From: Tanypteryx hageni
Lineage: Eukaryota > Arthropoda > Insecta > Odonata > Petaluridae
Assembly: GCA_028673005.1 (NCBI GenBank)
Contig: CM054116.1
Span: 80,612,572-80,676,571, forward strand
Direction of reading: 5' to 3'
DNA length: 64,000 bases
The position numbers and the translations under genes were made by a program. Shown piece after piece: positions 22,101 through 34,330 of the stretch. Each line of letters begins with the position of its first letter. Position 1 is the stretch's first letter. The notes below the pieces were generated by a model. It did no database searches. It was given only the letters and a program-made list of their open reading frames with translations, and was not told the origin of the DNA.

Positions 22101-24827
22101 GTGAAAATATGTAAGAATCAATAGGTGCAGAATCGTTATGTACTTCCAATTTCAACACATCAAGAGTCTTGTACTTTTTGATACAGGAAAAAAAAAATTG
22201 CCCCTGAGTCCGGAATACCGTCTTTCGTCTCTTTCTGGAACTATACCTACCATCGAGTTAAAGCTAAAACAATTCTCCCAATAAACCACTATTAACAAAG
22301 GTTTTGATCGAGGAATAAAACATATTTATGGTAAGATCAGAGATAACGCAAAATTTGGCTCCATACGATCCTACAGACAATAATGCCAACAACACCTATC
22401 CATTTCCAAATGCATCAAAACATCGTCTCTAAAACTTACAGAACAAACACCTCTAAACCTTCTCCATTTCCGCCACATAGCGGTTTTTTTTAATCCAACC
22501 GACACACCGCACTCTCGAAAACCTCTTTGCTCTTCCCGCCACCTCCTCCCCCCAATTCCCCACCCTCCCCCCTTCTTCCCTCCTCACACCAACCCCACCC
22601 GAGTCATCCCTCCATACCTCTCCCCCACACATCCCGAAAAAAACAGAACAGCATTCGTCGTCCACAGCTGTTGTCCGGTGGCAATTAAAGTGAGACGCTG
22701 TTGCCACGTCTTGTGGGCTGCCGCCGCCGCCTCTGCTGCCCTCCGCCGGAAAGGTGAGGCCCCCCGAAGGCAAAAAAGAGAGGCCGGTGTTATGACAGCT
22801 CTCCGGAGGGGCGGGTGTTGGGAGAGGAGGAAGAGGAGAGCGAGAGGAGTGGAGGGAATCGGCTGGGTCGAGAAATTGTGTGATCGGAATTGTTAGGAGA
22901 GATGAGGGTTGGGGTGTTTTTGTATCGCTTTCTCGTCCTTAACTTCCTCTTTCCCTTAGTCTCTCTCTCCCTCTTCGTAATGGACAGGCTAATGGGCGCG
23001 ATTATGACGGAAGGAAGCCACGACGGCGCCCCCTCCGAAGAGAAATATTTTCGTTTCCGAAAGCGGGAATCCGGGTCTGGATCGGACGAGGTACCTAAGT
23101 AGAATGAGTCACTCGGAACATTTACGTACATTCGAGTGCGTTAATGAGAAATAAGGGTATCGCCTTTCGGGAGTTAAAAGATTTCTAGGAGTAAATCCGT
23201 GCGTTAGAGTGGCGAAGGTTTCCTCAAAATTGCGTCTTTGCGCACCGTTCTCAAAGGATTGATTCGTCCGCGAGAGCTAGTTTACTTGGGCAAAATATTC
23301 GAGGCAGATTATAAGGATCTTAATGGTTCTTTCAGGAATATAAATGGATGAGGTAATCCTGATAGCCAAAAAAATGGTTGAGAAAATCATTTCCCCCCCG
23401 CAAAATCGCCGTCCTCAGTTGTGGCTCGCCGATCTGCGAATCTCCGCTGAGGACGGCTGCAGCGTAGCTTGTCTTACTTACCGATCATTTTATGGCCATT
23501 GGAGTTACCTTGATTAACCATACGATGATCTCGAAAATTCGTTTTTTAAATGAAGAGTGATGGGAAAAATCAATGAGCTTTAAACACCGAGATTATGTTG
23601 CCTATTTTTTCGCACATATAAAGGGTAATTTAATCAAAGAGAAGGTTTCACGCACATTATGAATTCCCGTTCACATTGGTTGTAATAATTTGACTCTAGA
23701 GAAAGCTTAATAGATTTCATTTCGAAGGAACGAGTTATCCATTACCGATGATACTTTAATTGACTGTATAGCCCGAATACTTTTGAACTTACAAAAAAAT
23801 CCTTTCAGCGCCCCATGTTGTGAATGTAGTTATCGTAGCAGCTATCTCTTTCGTTAGATGTAAAAGATCAAGTTCTGAGGTTGATATTTCGTGCCGACGT
23901 GCGTGCCGTGGAGTGGCTATGGAATTCCGGGGGCCCTTGACCTTTATTACCACTTTGCATGATTGCTGTCGTATTGGAGCGATTGCTTTGGCCTGAGACC
24001 TACAGGGCTCCCAAATGAATTCGGAAACCTCGATATTTTATTGTTTTCGTTCTCTTCCATGGCGATGTAGGGAAAGTCGATATGTCTGAAATTAGAAAGA
24101 AGAGATCACGCAGAGCGAACTCGTAACCGGATTTCGAACCGATGTCATGTCTCTTGGGAAGAACCTCATCTTGCTTACAGTCACCAATTCTTACGTCTGC
24201 CTTTGGAGTTTGCAGGCTCTTTCCAATTCGGTATATAATTCTCTTGTTATTAACCAGTGGTTTGTATCTTTAGTACAGAGGAGGAAATTACTTGTATGTC
24301 CAATGAATAAGCAAATATTAAAAAAATGCTTACCGCGTATTTGCATAGTAAACGTGTAATAATTGCATTATCTGATTTTTCTATCTGGTAAATGAACAGC
24401 AATTAAGAATTGAAATTCTCTACATTAGCGGTTATTAAGGATTAAAATAATTCGATTTTAATTCAATTTTTTGTTCCTGAATTATGAGAGGCTTTATATA
24501 TTTTGTATCCTCATATTTTTATAACGAGATCATAATACTTTCATTTGCGTGGCATGATGTGCCATAATTATGTATCCTTTTGCGTAACATCTTCAATTAA
24601 AATTTCGTGGTTTCAGGAAATATGTTTACGCAAAAAGAAACTATTAAGATTAAATCTAAAAAATTAAAATTATATTCTTGAAGATTTTGGAGAAGAAGTC
24701 TTTTTCACGCAAGAATTTCCGCACTAAATAACATCAGTATGTTTAGAAAATGTATGAAACTTACTGATGCGAAACCAGCTGGAAAAAAACAGACAAATAA
24801 ACTTGAACTATTGCTTGAAACGTCATC
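22101..24827. other. Non-coding region with a CpG-rich island at 22480-23110
   Basis: The plus strand is C-rich at 22500-22640, GC-rich with GCCGCC repeats at 22715-22740, and G/A-rich at 22790-22870. Putative donors (AAG|GTGAGG near 22755) exist, but no exon pair can be defended. A possible B box (GGTTCGAAATCC, minus strand) lies near 24130 without a clear A box. The rest is AT-rich and featureless. Confidence 0.45.
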
Positions 24828-24835
24828 CTCTAGAT

Positions 24836-25151
24836 CAGTGGTATTCAAAGTGTTATACCAATGCCCAAAGTGGTACCAGAAGGATGTGAATGTAGTACCA
24901 GAAGAAAACTTGGTATTATGTTAGTCACCTCATATATCACAATCCCTCATCTACTTCACTTTACACTATCATTAAATTTCTTAAATAAATTATTTGGTAA
25001 CTGAACCGAGTAAGTGAACATTTTTTCACTTCGACGATTATTTTGATCTAATTTTTTAGAGAAATTTCTTTTTTACAAAAAAGTGTGGGGGGTACCAAGA
25101 AGTTGACAAAATTGCCCAAAGGGTTCATGCGAAAAGGTTTTAATAGTACTG
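24836..25151. mobile_element. hAT-type MITE, 316 bp
   Basis: The left end CAGTGGTATTCAAAGTGTT and the reverse complement of the right end CAGTACTATTAAAACCTTT are diverged terminal repeats. The flanking 8-mers CTCTAGAT (24828-24835) and CTATAGAA (25152-25159) match at 6 of 8. It is non-coding. Subterminal GGTACCA motifs occur on both sides. Confidence 0.6.
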
Positions 25152-25544
25152 CTATAGAAGATGTAAGAACGTAAAAAATAGATTCATCTTATTTATGCCT
25201 CGTTGTTTAGATATGCCTTTGTTATTTAACTATATTTTTTAGCTTGTATCTTAAACGTGTGCACTTAAGCCAAATGCTTTTTAATATTAATGCATTGATT
25301 CCATACGTTCAAGAATAGTCAGTTTTAAATTTCTGCTGAAACCTATATATTGGAACGTTATTTTACATCTATAGCTATATCTATATTCTATCAATAGCTG
25401 CTTCTTACGGAGGATATTGGATATAGATAGGATACACACACACACAATCATCAATAAAAATATGAGGATACCTGGGCAGTAAATACTGTGCCGAAATTGT
25501 GGAAATATGGGGTCAAATGAAAATAGGTAGATTATGTACCCTTG

Positions 25545-25614
25545 CATAACACGCATCCTAATTTTTAACTCAAATATTTCGAAAAAAGTGTGCATTATAC
25601 GCGGGTATTTACGG
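25545..25614. mobile_element. Terminus-like segment of a TA-inserting DNA transposon
   Basis: The segment ends GTGCATTATACGCGGGTATTTACGG immediately before TA at 25615. The TATACGCGGGTA-TTTACGG type of end is, to my recollection, seen in insect DNA transposons. It abuts, at a TA, the tyrosine codon of the transposase remnant that follows. No opposite end was located, so only one terminus is proposed. Confidence 0.3.
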
Positions 25615-25928
25615 TACATCAAGGACAGTGTTTATCAACCACCATTACCACCAAATGTGGTTAAACTGAAGACCAGGATCGTTGCTGCCGTATCACAAGT
25701 CACCCCTGAAACACTGCAGAAGGTATGGTGAGAGCTGGAGTTTCGCTGGGATGTTTGTCGAATAACCTCTGGTGCACAAATTTTCAATTTGTGCACCAGA
25801 GGATTCAAAATGCTTGTCAAACCGTTGCAGCACAACCTGTCCTCTTTGAGCGCATCAGAAAGTCCTTAAAACGAAGGACTAAAGCGTGCATACGTCCGGA
25901 AGGAGGTCTTTTTGAACATTTATTATGA
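25615..25928 (+). pseudogene. Tc1/mariner (IS630-type) transposase C-terminal remnant
   Basis: From 25615 the frame reads YIKDSVYQPPLPPNVVKL, TRIVAAVSQVTPETLQKVW, stop (TGA, 25729-25731), ELEFRWDVCRITSGAQ. This is the common C-terminus of insect Tc1/mariner-like transposases ('KD.VY.PPLP..L..L..RI..A...VTP..L..VW.EL.YR.DVCR.T.GAHIE'). The TGA replaces the residue between W and E, probably from CGA. After the perfect hairpin at 25766-25802 another frame reads RIRKSLKRRTKACIRPEGG, LFEHLL and a stop, a second transposase-like C-terminus ('RR..ACI...GGHFEHLL'). All DDE/D catalytic parts are missing. The copy is dead. Confidence 0.65.
25766..25802. repeat. Perfect 17-bp stem, 3-nt loop hairpin
   Basis: CCTCTGGTGCACAAATT, loop TTC, then the exact inverse AATTTGTGCACCAGAGG. 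The left half is transposase coding sequence (TSGAQI). The right half is an inverted copy of it, so it arose by local inverted duplication inside the pseudogene. Confidence 0.85.
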
Positions 25929-25929
25929 T

Positions 25930-26135
25930 TTTTAAGTACTTCATAGGATTGTTGAGAACGTTAATAAAGTTATGCACTACAATGCTGCTCCTTTTATTCC
26001 TTCTATGACCCCAACTCCCACTCAGCGGCATTGACCAAGTGGAGTTGTATCTCGTAAACGGTGCGCGAACTTTTCTCTGTATTTTGAACTGCTTAACAAG
26101 CTTCCGAAGTTTTCGGAGGTATTTCCATATCATCC
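25930..26135. other. Non-coding spacer
   Basis: AT-rich sequence between the transposase remnant and the GT/TA microsatellite. No feature is seen. Confidence 0.5.
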
Positions 26136-26145
26136 TGTGTGTGTA

Positions 26146-26203
<58 letters not shown>
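26136..26203. repeat. Compound (GT)n(TA)n microsatellite
   Basis: A GT run (26136-26162) passes directly into a TA run (26162-26203), followed by AAATAAAAAACC. It borders the repeat region that follows. Confidence 0.9.
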
Positions 26204-26208
<5 letters not shown>

Positions 26209-28139
26209 AAAAACCTAAGGTACTTCTAGGTATGCCACGGATCTGAAATTTGGCAGGATGATAGGTTATTAGGTACAACTAACCAGAGAAATAGAAAATT
26301 TCAAAATTTTTAAGTTTTATTGGGGTATTTTTGACCCCAATGTTCCATTTCGATACTAACATGGAATCTGTGCAGTTTCATAAATTTGCATTTTAAAATT
26401 AGTTATAATTCAGATATAAACACGGAATGAAAACAATTCTGTACCTAAAAGAATGAGATTTCTTATTTTTGAAGACTAAATTCACATCGGCGCCGAATTG
26501 ATGAATAAATAAAGAACTTCAGCTACCATAGTAACCAGGACAATGCTTTTCAATGGGAATTGGCCATCCGTATTATAATAGCATCGCTTTAATGCTTTTT
26601 AATAGGGAAATTCTTATTGTCCCATTGATTTCAACCAAAGACGTATATATATGATAACGTCATAATTTTAAAGCGCGATATATGCTATTAAATAAAAGAA
26701 CGTAACTCCTTTAAATTATGGTGGTTGATGAACTGTATATAATAATAGCTTTAATTTAGTGCTTCTAAAGAGAATCAGTGGATCGTATTATAATGCAATT
26801 GATTTTAAAATATGGCGTAAACTTATAAGGACGCCAAAATCCAAAAAAGTAAAACAGAAAATATTTGAGAATTGTGAAAAAAATAATGTCGTGTTGGAGC
26901 TGAAAATTTTAAGTTATTTAGAGCTTAGTGCACATACCCGAATAAACATTTGAAAATCTCGATGAATATGTTTTTGCGGCCGACAAAAGTTTTAAAAATT
27001 TAAACAAATAGATAAATATTATTTCACTTCTAGATATGCTACAACTTTAAAATTTGGCAGAAATGTGTGGTTTTAGTACCCTATTGTGGACAAAGTATAA
27101 TATTCGTAAAATTGAAAATTTAGGGAGAGTTTTACTCTATTATTGTTGCATAGGGAAATAACGATAATCGGTGCAGAGGTAAAATCTTTAGAATTAAAAA
27201 AATATTTCCAATGATGAAACATCACTCTGAAAAATGAAGATTTTTCAAGGTGAGATGAATGCAAGCACCTTTTACTAGTCATTATAAATAGCTGCTGCTT
27301 ACATATGTAGGATATATATAGAAAGCGCCGTAACTAGGGATTGATTGATTGATTTCAACCTCTGGAAAAATCCGGAATTTTAGAAAAATTTCTATTTAAG
27401 GTGTGTTTTTGACCCCAAAGTCCAATTTTAAACACCCATAAGAAAAGCATTGAAAATTGTGCAGGGCTATATAGAATTGCTTTTTTATATTACTTAAGAT
27501 TAAGATACAAAGTCGTGACATGCACTATACTGTGAAAAAAGGATGAAGTTTATTTTTGTTTTAATGGAATTCAAATCCATGCTGAATAAACATTTAATTT
27601 TAATTACAAAATTATTAAATTTTTTCGTTCTTCAACAATGAAAAATATTAACTACCATAGCAACGACTCCAATGCCTTTCAATGGGGGTTGATTATCCAT
27701 ACTTTAAGAGCATTGATTTAATGCTTAGACTGCATTATAATCCATTTGATTTCAGCCAACGACGTACACATATGATGACGTGATAATTTTAAATTATTTT
27801 TTTTATCCAGATACGTTCTAAAAGGCACGGATGATGAAACCATGAAACACACAAAATATCCTGATTTTTACATACATTTTAGTGTAACATGAAAAATATT
27901 AACTACCATAGCAACGACTCCAATGCCTTTCAATGGGGGTTGATTATCCATACTTTAAGAGCATTGATTTAATGCTTAGACTGCATTATAATCCATTTGA
28001 TTTCAGCCAACGACGTATACATATGATGACGTGATAATTTTAAATTATTTTTTTTATCCAGATACGTACTAAAAGGCACGGATGATGAAACCATGAAACA
28101 CACAAAATATCCTGATTTTTACATACATTTTAGTGTAAC
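26204..28139. repeat. Nested tandem repeat region, two diverged long units plus a recent duplication
   Basis: Two diverged copies of a long unit are recognisable. 'CTTCTAGGTATGCCACGG..AAATTTGGCAG' at ~26223 recurs as 'CTTCTAGATATGCTACAA..AAATTTGGCAG' at ~27028. 'ACCCCAATGTTCC' recurs as 'ACCCCAAAGTCC'. 'GCTACCATAGTAACCAGGAC' at ~26522 recurs at ~27652. The last part of the second unit is itself duplicated (27638-27888 and 27889-28139). No protein is encoded. Confidence 0.65.
27638..28139. repeat. 251-bp tandem duplication, nearly identical
   Basis: 27638-27888 is repeated head to tail as 27889-28139. I count only two substitutions (ACGTACAC/ACGTATAC and ACGTTCTA/ACGTACTA), so the duplication is recent or homogenised. 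Confidence 0.9.
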
Positions 28140-31100
28140 ATATAGGCTATTGCCTTAATGATGATTATAGTTATTGCTTAAAAAGGGCGATCTGAGCCAT
28201 GAAACTTGAAAATGGAAAACTTGGACGCGAAGCCGATTGCCAGAGAATTTAGAAATTCCGGATAGATGACTTAATTTCGCAGAAAATTAAAACTATTGTC
28301 TTATATAAATGGGCCCTGTGTAGTTCAGATGCTGTCGCGTTGGTTCATTTACGAGTTTATATCTTGTTGTAGGGTGATTTTTTGAACGCTTGCAATATGC
28401 AAGCACCGAAAATTCGTATAATAAACGTTTGCTCCTTTGATCAAAATATGCCGGATTCCTTACATATAGCCATGGATGTAATTTTTTTGTATCGCGTCAA
28501 ATCCCTCGAGTGCCATACGCCGAAAACCCTTAAAACACAATAGTCCATATATTAGGAGGATTGCTGTGCAATGGACGCCTCATGTCTCCATTTTTCACGC
28601 TCAGGAGCTCACACAATAAGGGGGAGACCACATGGCACCAACATAGATGCGGCACCAAAACATATGGTTAGCATGCTTAATTATATAGGCGTGCTGCAGC
28701 TATCGAGTATAATTATATCGACTTGTGTCAACTTTTAGGTGCACACTCTTTTAACGGCTATTTGGTTCTGATCCTACTTAACTCGGGTGAAGATGAAAAA
28801 CTCATATCTCACAACATCATCCAATCTAACAGTTGTTTTCCGCCGACTTTCGGAAGATTTTAGTGTACAAATCGCAAATTGCGTATCTTATCACTGAATA
28901 AAAAATGTTTTCATAGAGAAAATTAATTTTTACATCGAGCTTATTGGGTATATTTGATATGTTGATGAAATTAATGGTTTACTACCAAAAACTTTGGTAT
29001 AACGGCACAAATTATTTTTCAATCAATTTCTGTTACATTTTCACATATTTACCATTTTCACTTAAAGTCGTCGAAAATATTTCCTTAAAATGTTCCATCC
29101 TTGGGCAAACAGTTATGAGCATTTTCTTGAACAACTTCTGGCAATCTTTGCCTGCTATTCGCTCTAAGTATATGATTTACTCTAACGAAATATAACTCAT
29201 TCATATATGTAGTATATGTACTTCCAAGTTTATAATTTATATGAAAATCAAAGTCATTTAAGTAGGTATCTTTATATGTTAAAGAAAAAAGATTCTCCCA
29301 TACACAGAGCAAAAAAAGCAACTTATGCATTGAAGTACACATTAACTAAAACACTTATAGATTTAAAATGTTATTAATTGAGGTTATCCGCAAAAAAATT
29401 GATATTTTTCAATTTTACGAAAAATATTTTGATTCTGAATTAACCGAATAAGATGCCGTCATAAAGACGTGTTTGGACCAAACCCAAATAAAATTCAGAC
29501 GGAATAAAATGACTGCGTTCTCGAAAACACAACCTGTCACCAAGCATCTTAAAGAATAATCTAGTCGAATCGCAATTTCCAGCCCGGCTATTTTAACACC
29601 GGCATGCATTGCCATTCCCATTTTAAAAAACAATTCTCACTTTGGATCCGACTTGCGGCGCGTCGTATCTCCCCGTTCTTCCGAGCTTCTTCCCGAACGC
29701 CTTTAGCCGTTCGCTCCCCATCCTCCTCCCTTCTCGGCTGACGAGAAGAAAATACAGGCTTCCCAAAAAAAGAATAAAAAACCAAACATCCCAAACTCTC
29801 CATCGCATCGACTCATCGATCTCCTTTTTCAGACCTGCCGCCCAAAGAAAGGAACACTCCCCACCCTCTTTCTCCTCTCTCTCTCTCTCTCGCCCTCCTT
29901 AATAGCCTTTATCGACACTCGCGACGACGTAAGGAACCCGCGGATGTCGTCGACGGGTCGCCGGGGCGGTCGGCAAGGCACACAGAATCTCTCTTTCACT
30001 TTCTGTCCCCCTCCCTCTCACAGCCTTCAAACTTCCCTCTCTCTCTCTCTCTTTTTCTCTCGCCCGATTTATGACCCGAGACACGCACCCGCGATGCCTC
30101 GCTATCTGCCGCACCCCCGCTGCCTCCTCCACCGCCTCCGTCGCACGCGTCTCAAATAAAAAAGGAAACACGGAAGGCACTCTCTTAGCCCGACGGCAAC
30201 GTACACGCGTCTTTGGCGGTGGCCCGAGGAGAGTGAATGAAAATAAATAGGCTCCAAATTATATATATATATATTATTTATTTGTAGTTACTCCGAAGTG
30301 AAGTGAAGCAAGAGAGAGATAGAGAGGGAGACGGGAGCGAGCGACTCTTGCCCGCGGAACCTTTTAGACGTGGAGAGGAGGCGAACGCGGGTCACGAAAA
30401 GCCATGGGCACGCGAACCTTTCGTGCGAGATCCCTTTAGTCTCGACTCTCTCTCTCTCACACCAGCTCGGTTACTCTCTCCTCTTTCTTTCTTTCTCTCC
30501 CTTCGACGGTGTTGGTGGCGAAGTCTTTTTCGGATCGGTCAGAAGGAGTTCCGTCGTCGGTAGGTAAAGTCCGCAAGAAGCGGAGGTCGCCTCGCCCCTC
30601 GCGGACGGCGGCGATTCTCTCGAGAAGCCGCGAGATCCCGTAGGAAAATACGTAGCACGTGGTCGCAGATCTTGAAGAAGCTTTTGGTCTTAAAACCGGT
30701 CGCAAGGATTCGACGCGGTGACCGCTGGAGGTCGCTTCGATGCGGCAAAGATGGTGGTTCTTTATTCGCCTGAGCTCTCTTCTCCCCAAAGGTCAACTCA
30801 GGGATCGAGTGACCTCGGCGGACGTTTCCGCTTTCAGAAAGTAGTTCTATTGGACGAGCCGCAGACATTCGCCGAATTATAATGTGTTTTTTCGTCGTTT
30901 GCCAGGTTGCGGTTGTTGGCACTCGTAGCGCCCGATCTGAAATGAGATAATTTTTGTCTCAGTATGGTGAATTGAATTTAATTCTGTGAAGTTTGGAGGG
31001 GACGGAGAACGATATTTCGTATGATAGTTGAATATGTCGTGTGGACATTTTGTGGCCAAGCAGCTCATTGGGATAGAAAAGTATAAGTATTTCAGTGCTG

Positions 31101-33950
31101 GTGGGTGATCCTGTTTATTTGTATGAAGCTAATATTGTTTTAACTGAACTTCGCTACGCCGAGAAAGGTCACCGGCCGCGTAAATCTAGTTTCGACCTCT
31201 GCCTCCAACATAGAAGACGACAAATAATTATATTTCTGAGGACAATTGTGGCTTGTCCAAAAGAACTGCTCCCCGAGAACGAAAGTGTGAAAAAGTCCGC
31301 GAACATCGCTCGCCCCCGGTCTGAATTGTCATTAAAGACTTGCGTCTCATTTCGTTCCCGATGTATTTGAGGACATATTCTTCCCGTGTGGATAAAAGAT
31401 GGAAACATCGGCATCGATCTAATATTCGCGAGTGTATTTTCGAAGTTGGAGGGAAATAAAGGTGAAATGTAAAATTTTTCTCTCGCGAGATTTTCCTCGA
31501 AGGGAATTCCAAGGTTTACCTGCAATGCGGTGCGGCCTTAACCTTCCCATTTTTTTCCTTCTACGAAATGATTTTCTGTGTGTGTTCCATTAAATATCCC
31601 CGTTCGATCTCACGAAAGAGCACGCCTTGGATCAAATTTTCTTTCGAATATAGCGGAGGTCGTTAGTTTTTCTCAAACCAGCCTAGCTAAGTAAGTAAGT
31701 TTCGGAGTGTGTTCCTCTCAGCTTTTACGGCAGGTCCTCTTGCGTCGAACGTATAGCGTGTGAGCGCCACTAGTTCCCGATATATATGTTTCCGCCTAGG
31801 TAATTTACACATCATTTAATCCGCTTGAAGAGATCCTCCATTGCGCGAGAAATCGCAATGACTGTGCAGATAGTGAAATGGCAGATTAAAAGCATTCCGA
31901 TTAAATACCATAAGAATTGTCGTTCCCGTTGTTGATTAAACTCCTTGAAATCGACTTTTTGAGTCACCGCTAATGTTTGTGTTATTTTTATGTGGTTTCA
32001 ATAATGATAGATATTAAGGTGGATTTGTTTCGTTAAAGTATTAACATAAAGTATAACATATTTTTAAGAATTTAAATTTTTTGTACTTCTGATTACCTAG
32101 TGTAAATTAACGCTAGAAACAACCTGAAAGTGATAAGAATTATTTGCATTTGATCATTTATCCTTAACGCCAAATTACTCGAGTAAATTTGTGGCAAGAC
32201 GTAGACGCGAAGCACAAAACGCACCGCGATAACGGAAAAGTAATTTCTATGCAGCCAACAATCAAATGCAGTAGACTTGCATTGGAAGAGTGCATTTGCT
32301 ATTTTATGATAAAATGATTCTGGTGCCATTTCTAATTAATTAAAAAATTAATTTATTTTAAAACAAGTTGCTGAACCCATTTTTTTAAAAAGATACAAAT
32401 ATTTGATAACTATAATGAGTGATTTTTGCTATATAATCTCAGGAAATGTGATCTAAATGTATTATATAATGCCTAAAAATATAAAAATAACGATATATGT
32501 GCATTGAACGATTAAAATATCCCTTGACAATCAAATCGATTGCGGACTCTGCATAATAGAACAACTAATTTCACTGAAATTTTTATAAAATTTGCAGAGA
32601 TTTTCCATAGAGTGAACAAGTTCAAAAGCAAAGATGCTATATGTTTTTTATTAAATATATAAACAACAACCTTCTCAGTCACAACGAGTAAATGATGTAA
32701 AATGTCCGCAAATTACGGATCAACACCAGATTATGTAGACTATAATGTAAACATGAAAAACGACTGTAACAAAATTGAATTTGAGCTATGGTTTGTGGAA
32801 CTTGTAGACAACTTTATTGTGAGGAAATATTTGCCCATTAAATATTTTAAGAACGGTCGTTCTCTTTTTATTACAAATCGTAATATATGACTCCTGTTGT
32901 CTAGAATTACAAAGAAGTGATAAACCCGCTGTGTCGACTTCCATGGCGAACGAAAATTTAAATTGTTCTGTTGCAATTGCTTGAATCAGACCTAAGCAGA
33001 GAGATTCCACTCTAAAAGTGCGTAAGAGAGTACTCTTCCGCATGATATTGCAGCGAAAAAGTCTTGTGAGAAATTTCATGTCGTATATTCGCATCTTAAC
33101 CTTATTTTATTTTTTACCCGCGAGTTAAGCCGGGCGTTGTGCGGCGCTTGAGTGCCGGTGAGCTACGGCGGGGGCGGTAAAAGAGGAGGGAAAGCGGAGG
33201 CGGGTGGCCTCCGAGAGTCACCAAGGCGTGACCTTTTTCTCCATCCATTCGTCACCACATCCCGTCTGCCTCACCCTCTATCTTTCTACCCCTCGCATCT
33301 CTCTCTCTCACTCTCTCCACCTTCCTCTCTCCACCTTCCTCTCTCCACCTTCCTCTCCACCTTCCTCTCCACCTTCCTCTTTCCATCTCTTTTTTCGACC
33401 GCCCTCAATCCTTCTCTCGCAAGAGTTTTAAATGCATTTGCATTCCGCCATTATGCAAATTAACTCTTAACCCCATCTGCTTCGTGATAGTGTAAAAAGA
33501 TCGCTTATAACATGACAATTTAGAACCTTACCGAGGGCGTGAATGTACCCGGTGTGTTCGTCCAGCTATCCTAATGGACGACGAAAATCATAAATAAGTA
33601 TTATGTCATTTAACAAGTCTTAATAGTATTTTTTGTGTTTAATATACTAAATATGGGCGAAATCGTACGCAACGTTCGCATAAATCACGATTGAAACTTT
33701 GCAGTAAAAATTTTTCATTTCGATATTTCTTTTAGATATAGATGATTTTGGTTGGAACTTGCCTGACTTCAACAGATTTTAACTGCAGTATATTGTTAGG
33801 CATGAAAGTTAACAAAGCTTACATAAGTTTAGACAGGTTATTTATCTATCTATTAATTCCATATATTACTTGGGATGGGATTTCTGAATTCCATTAAGGA
33901 TAGCCAAAGAAGAAGGCAGAACGTATAAATTAATAAATACATTGTTTCTG
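28140..33950. other. Long non-coding region with two GC-rich islands
   Basis: No repeat with identifiable coding content was found. 29640-31000 is listed separately. A second pyrimidine-rich island at 33140-33460 contains about five tandem CTCTCCACCTTC-type 12-mers (33315-33380). Between them, 31000-31800 is moderately GC-rich with clusters of CG dinucleotides and has no clear exon. 32000-33100 is AT-rich and featureless. Confidence 0.45.
29640..30950. promoter_or_regulatory. CpG-rich, GAGA-rich island, possible promoter
   Basis: About 1.3 kb contrasts sharply with the AT-rich flanks. It is dense in CG dinucleotides, has long CT/GA runs (29875-29892, 30030-30060, 30450-30500), i.e. GAGA-factor-like sites, and encodes only low-complexity frames on both strands. 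CpG- and GAGA-rich sequence is common at arthropod promoters of developmental genes. No TATA box, initiator or exon could be fixed, so this is inference from composition. Confidence 0.3.
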
Positions 33951-33954
33951 CGAA

Positions 33955-34330
33955 GATGGATCAATAAGTAATCGGAACTTAGTTATATTTCCCAAATTTA
34001 TTGCTTCACCTTTTAATAAAACTAACGTAGCATATAGTTATATGGATATGTTATTTTTTAGCATAGCCTTCGGGTGTGTCCCAGCGCAGTGAAAGATAGT
34101 CTATATCTTTGTAATATAAGATTGTATCCTGCGATTTAAAATAGTCAGTGACGGCTGCAATAATGTCCTCGCCGCAGGTAAAGCATTGCCCTCCGTGATG
34201 ATTTTTAGGGGTATGAACAGAACAGTACAAAAATAGTAGACGCATTTCACAATTAGCTGTCAAATTTCAAACGACAAGAATACAATTCTGGTCACATACT
34301 GATGTAGATGTGACACAGATAATTGGCATA
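33955..34330 (-). pseudogene. mariner transposase C-terminal remnant with 3' terminal sequence
   Basis: On the minus strand the frame ending at 34051 encodes GEDIIAAVTDYFKSQDTILY, YKDIDYLSLRWDTPEGYAKK and a stop. This is a decayed form of the mariner C-terminus ('..EEV..AV.DYF......FY..GI..L..RW.KCI...GDYVEK'). About 70-90 bp beyond the stop the minus strand reads AAGTTCCGATTACTTATTGA, resembling a mariner terminal inverted repeat. The N-terminal helix-turn-helix and most of the DD34D catalytic core were not found. It is a truncated dead copy. Confidence 0.65.

Noticed and set aside
22890..23102. Possible first coding exon (MDRLMGAIMTEGSHDG...) with a GAG|GTACCT donor
   Set aside because: Donor is weak, the frame hits a stop a few codons later, and the stretch sits in a GC island. 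Not enough to call without transcripts.
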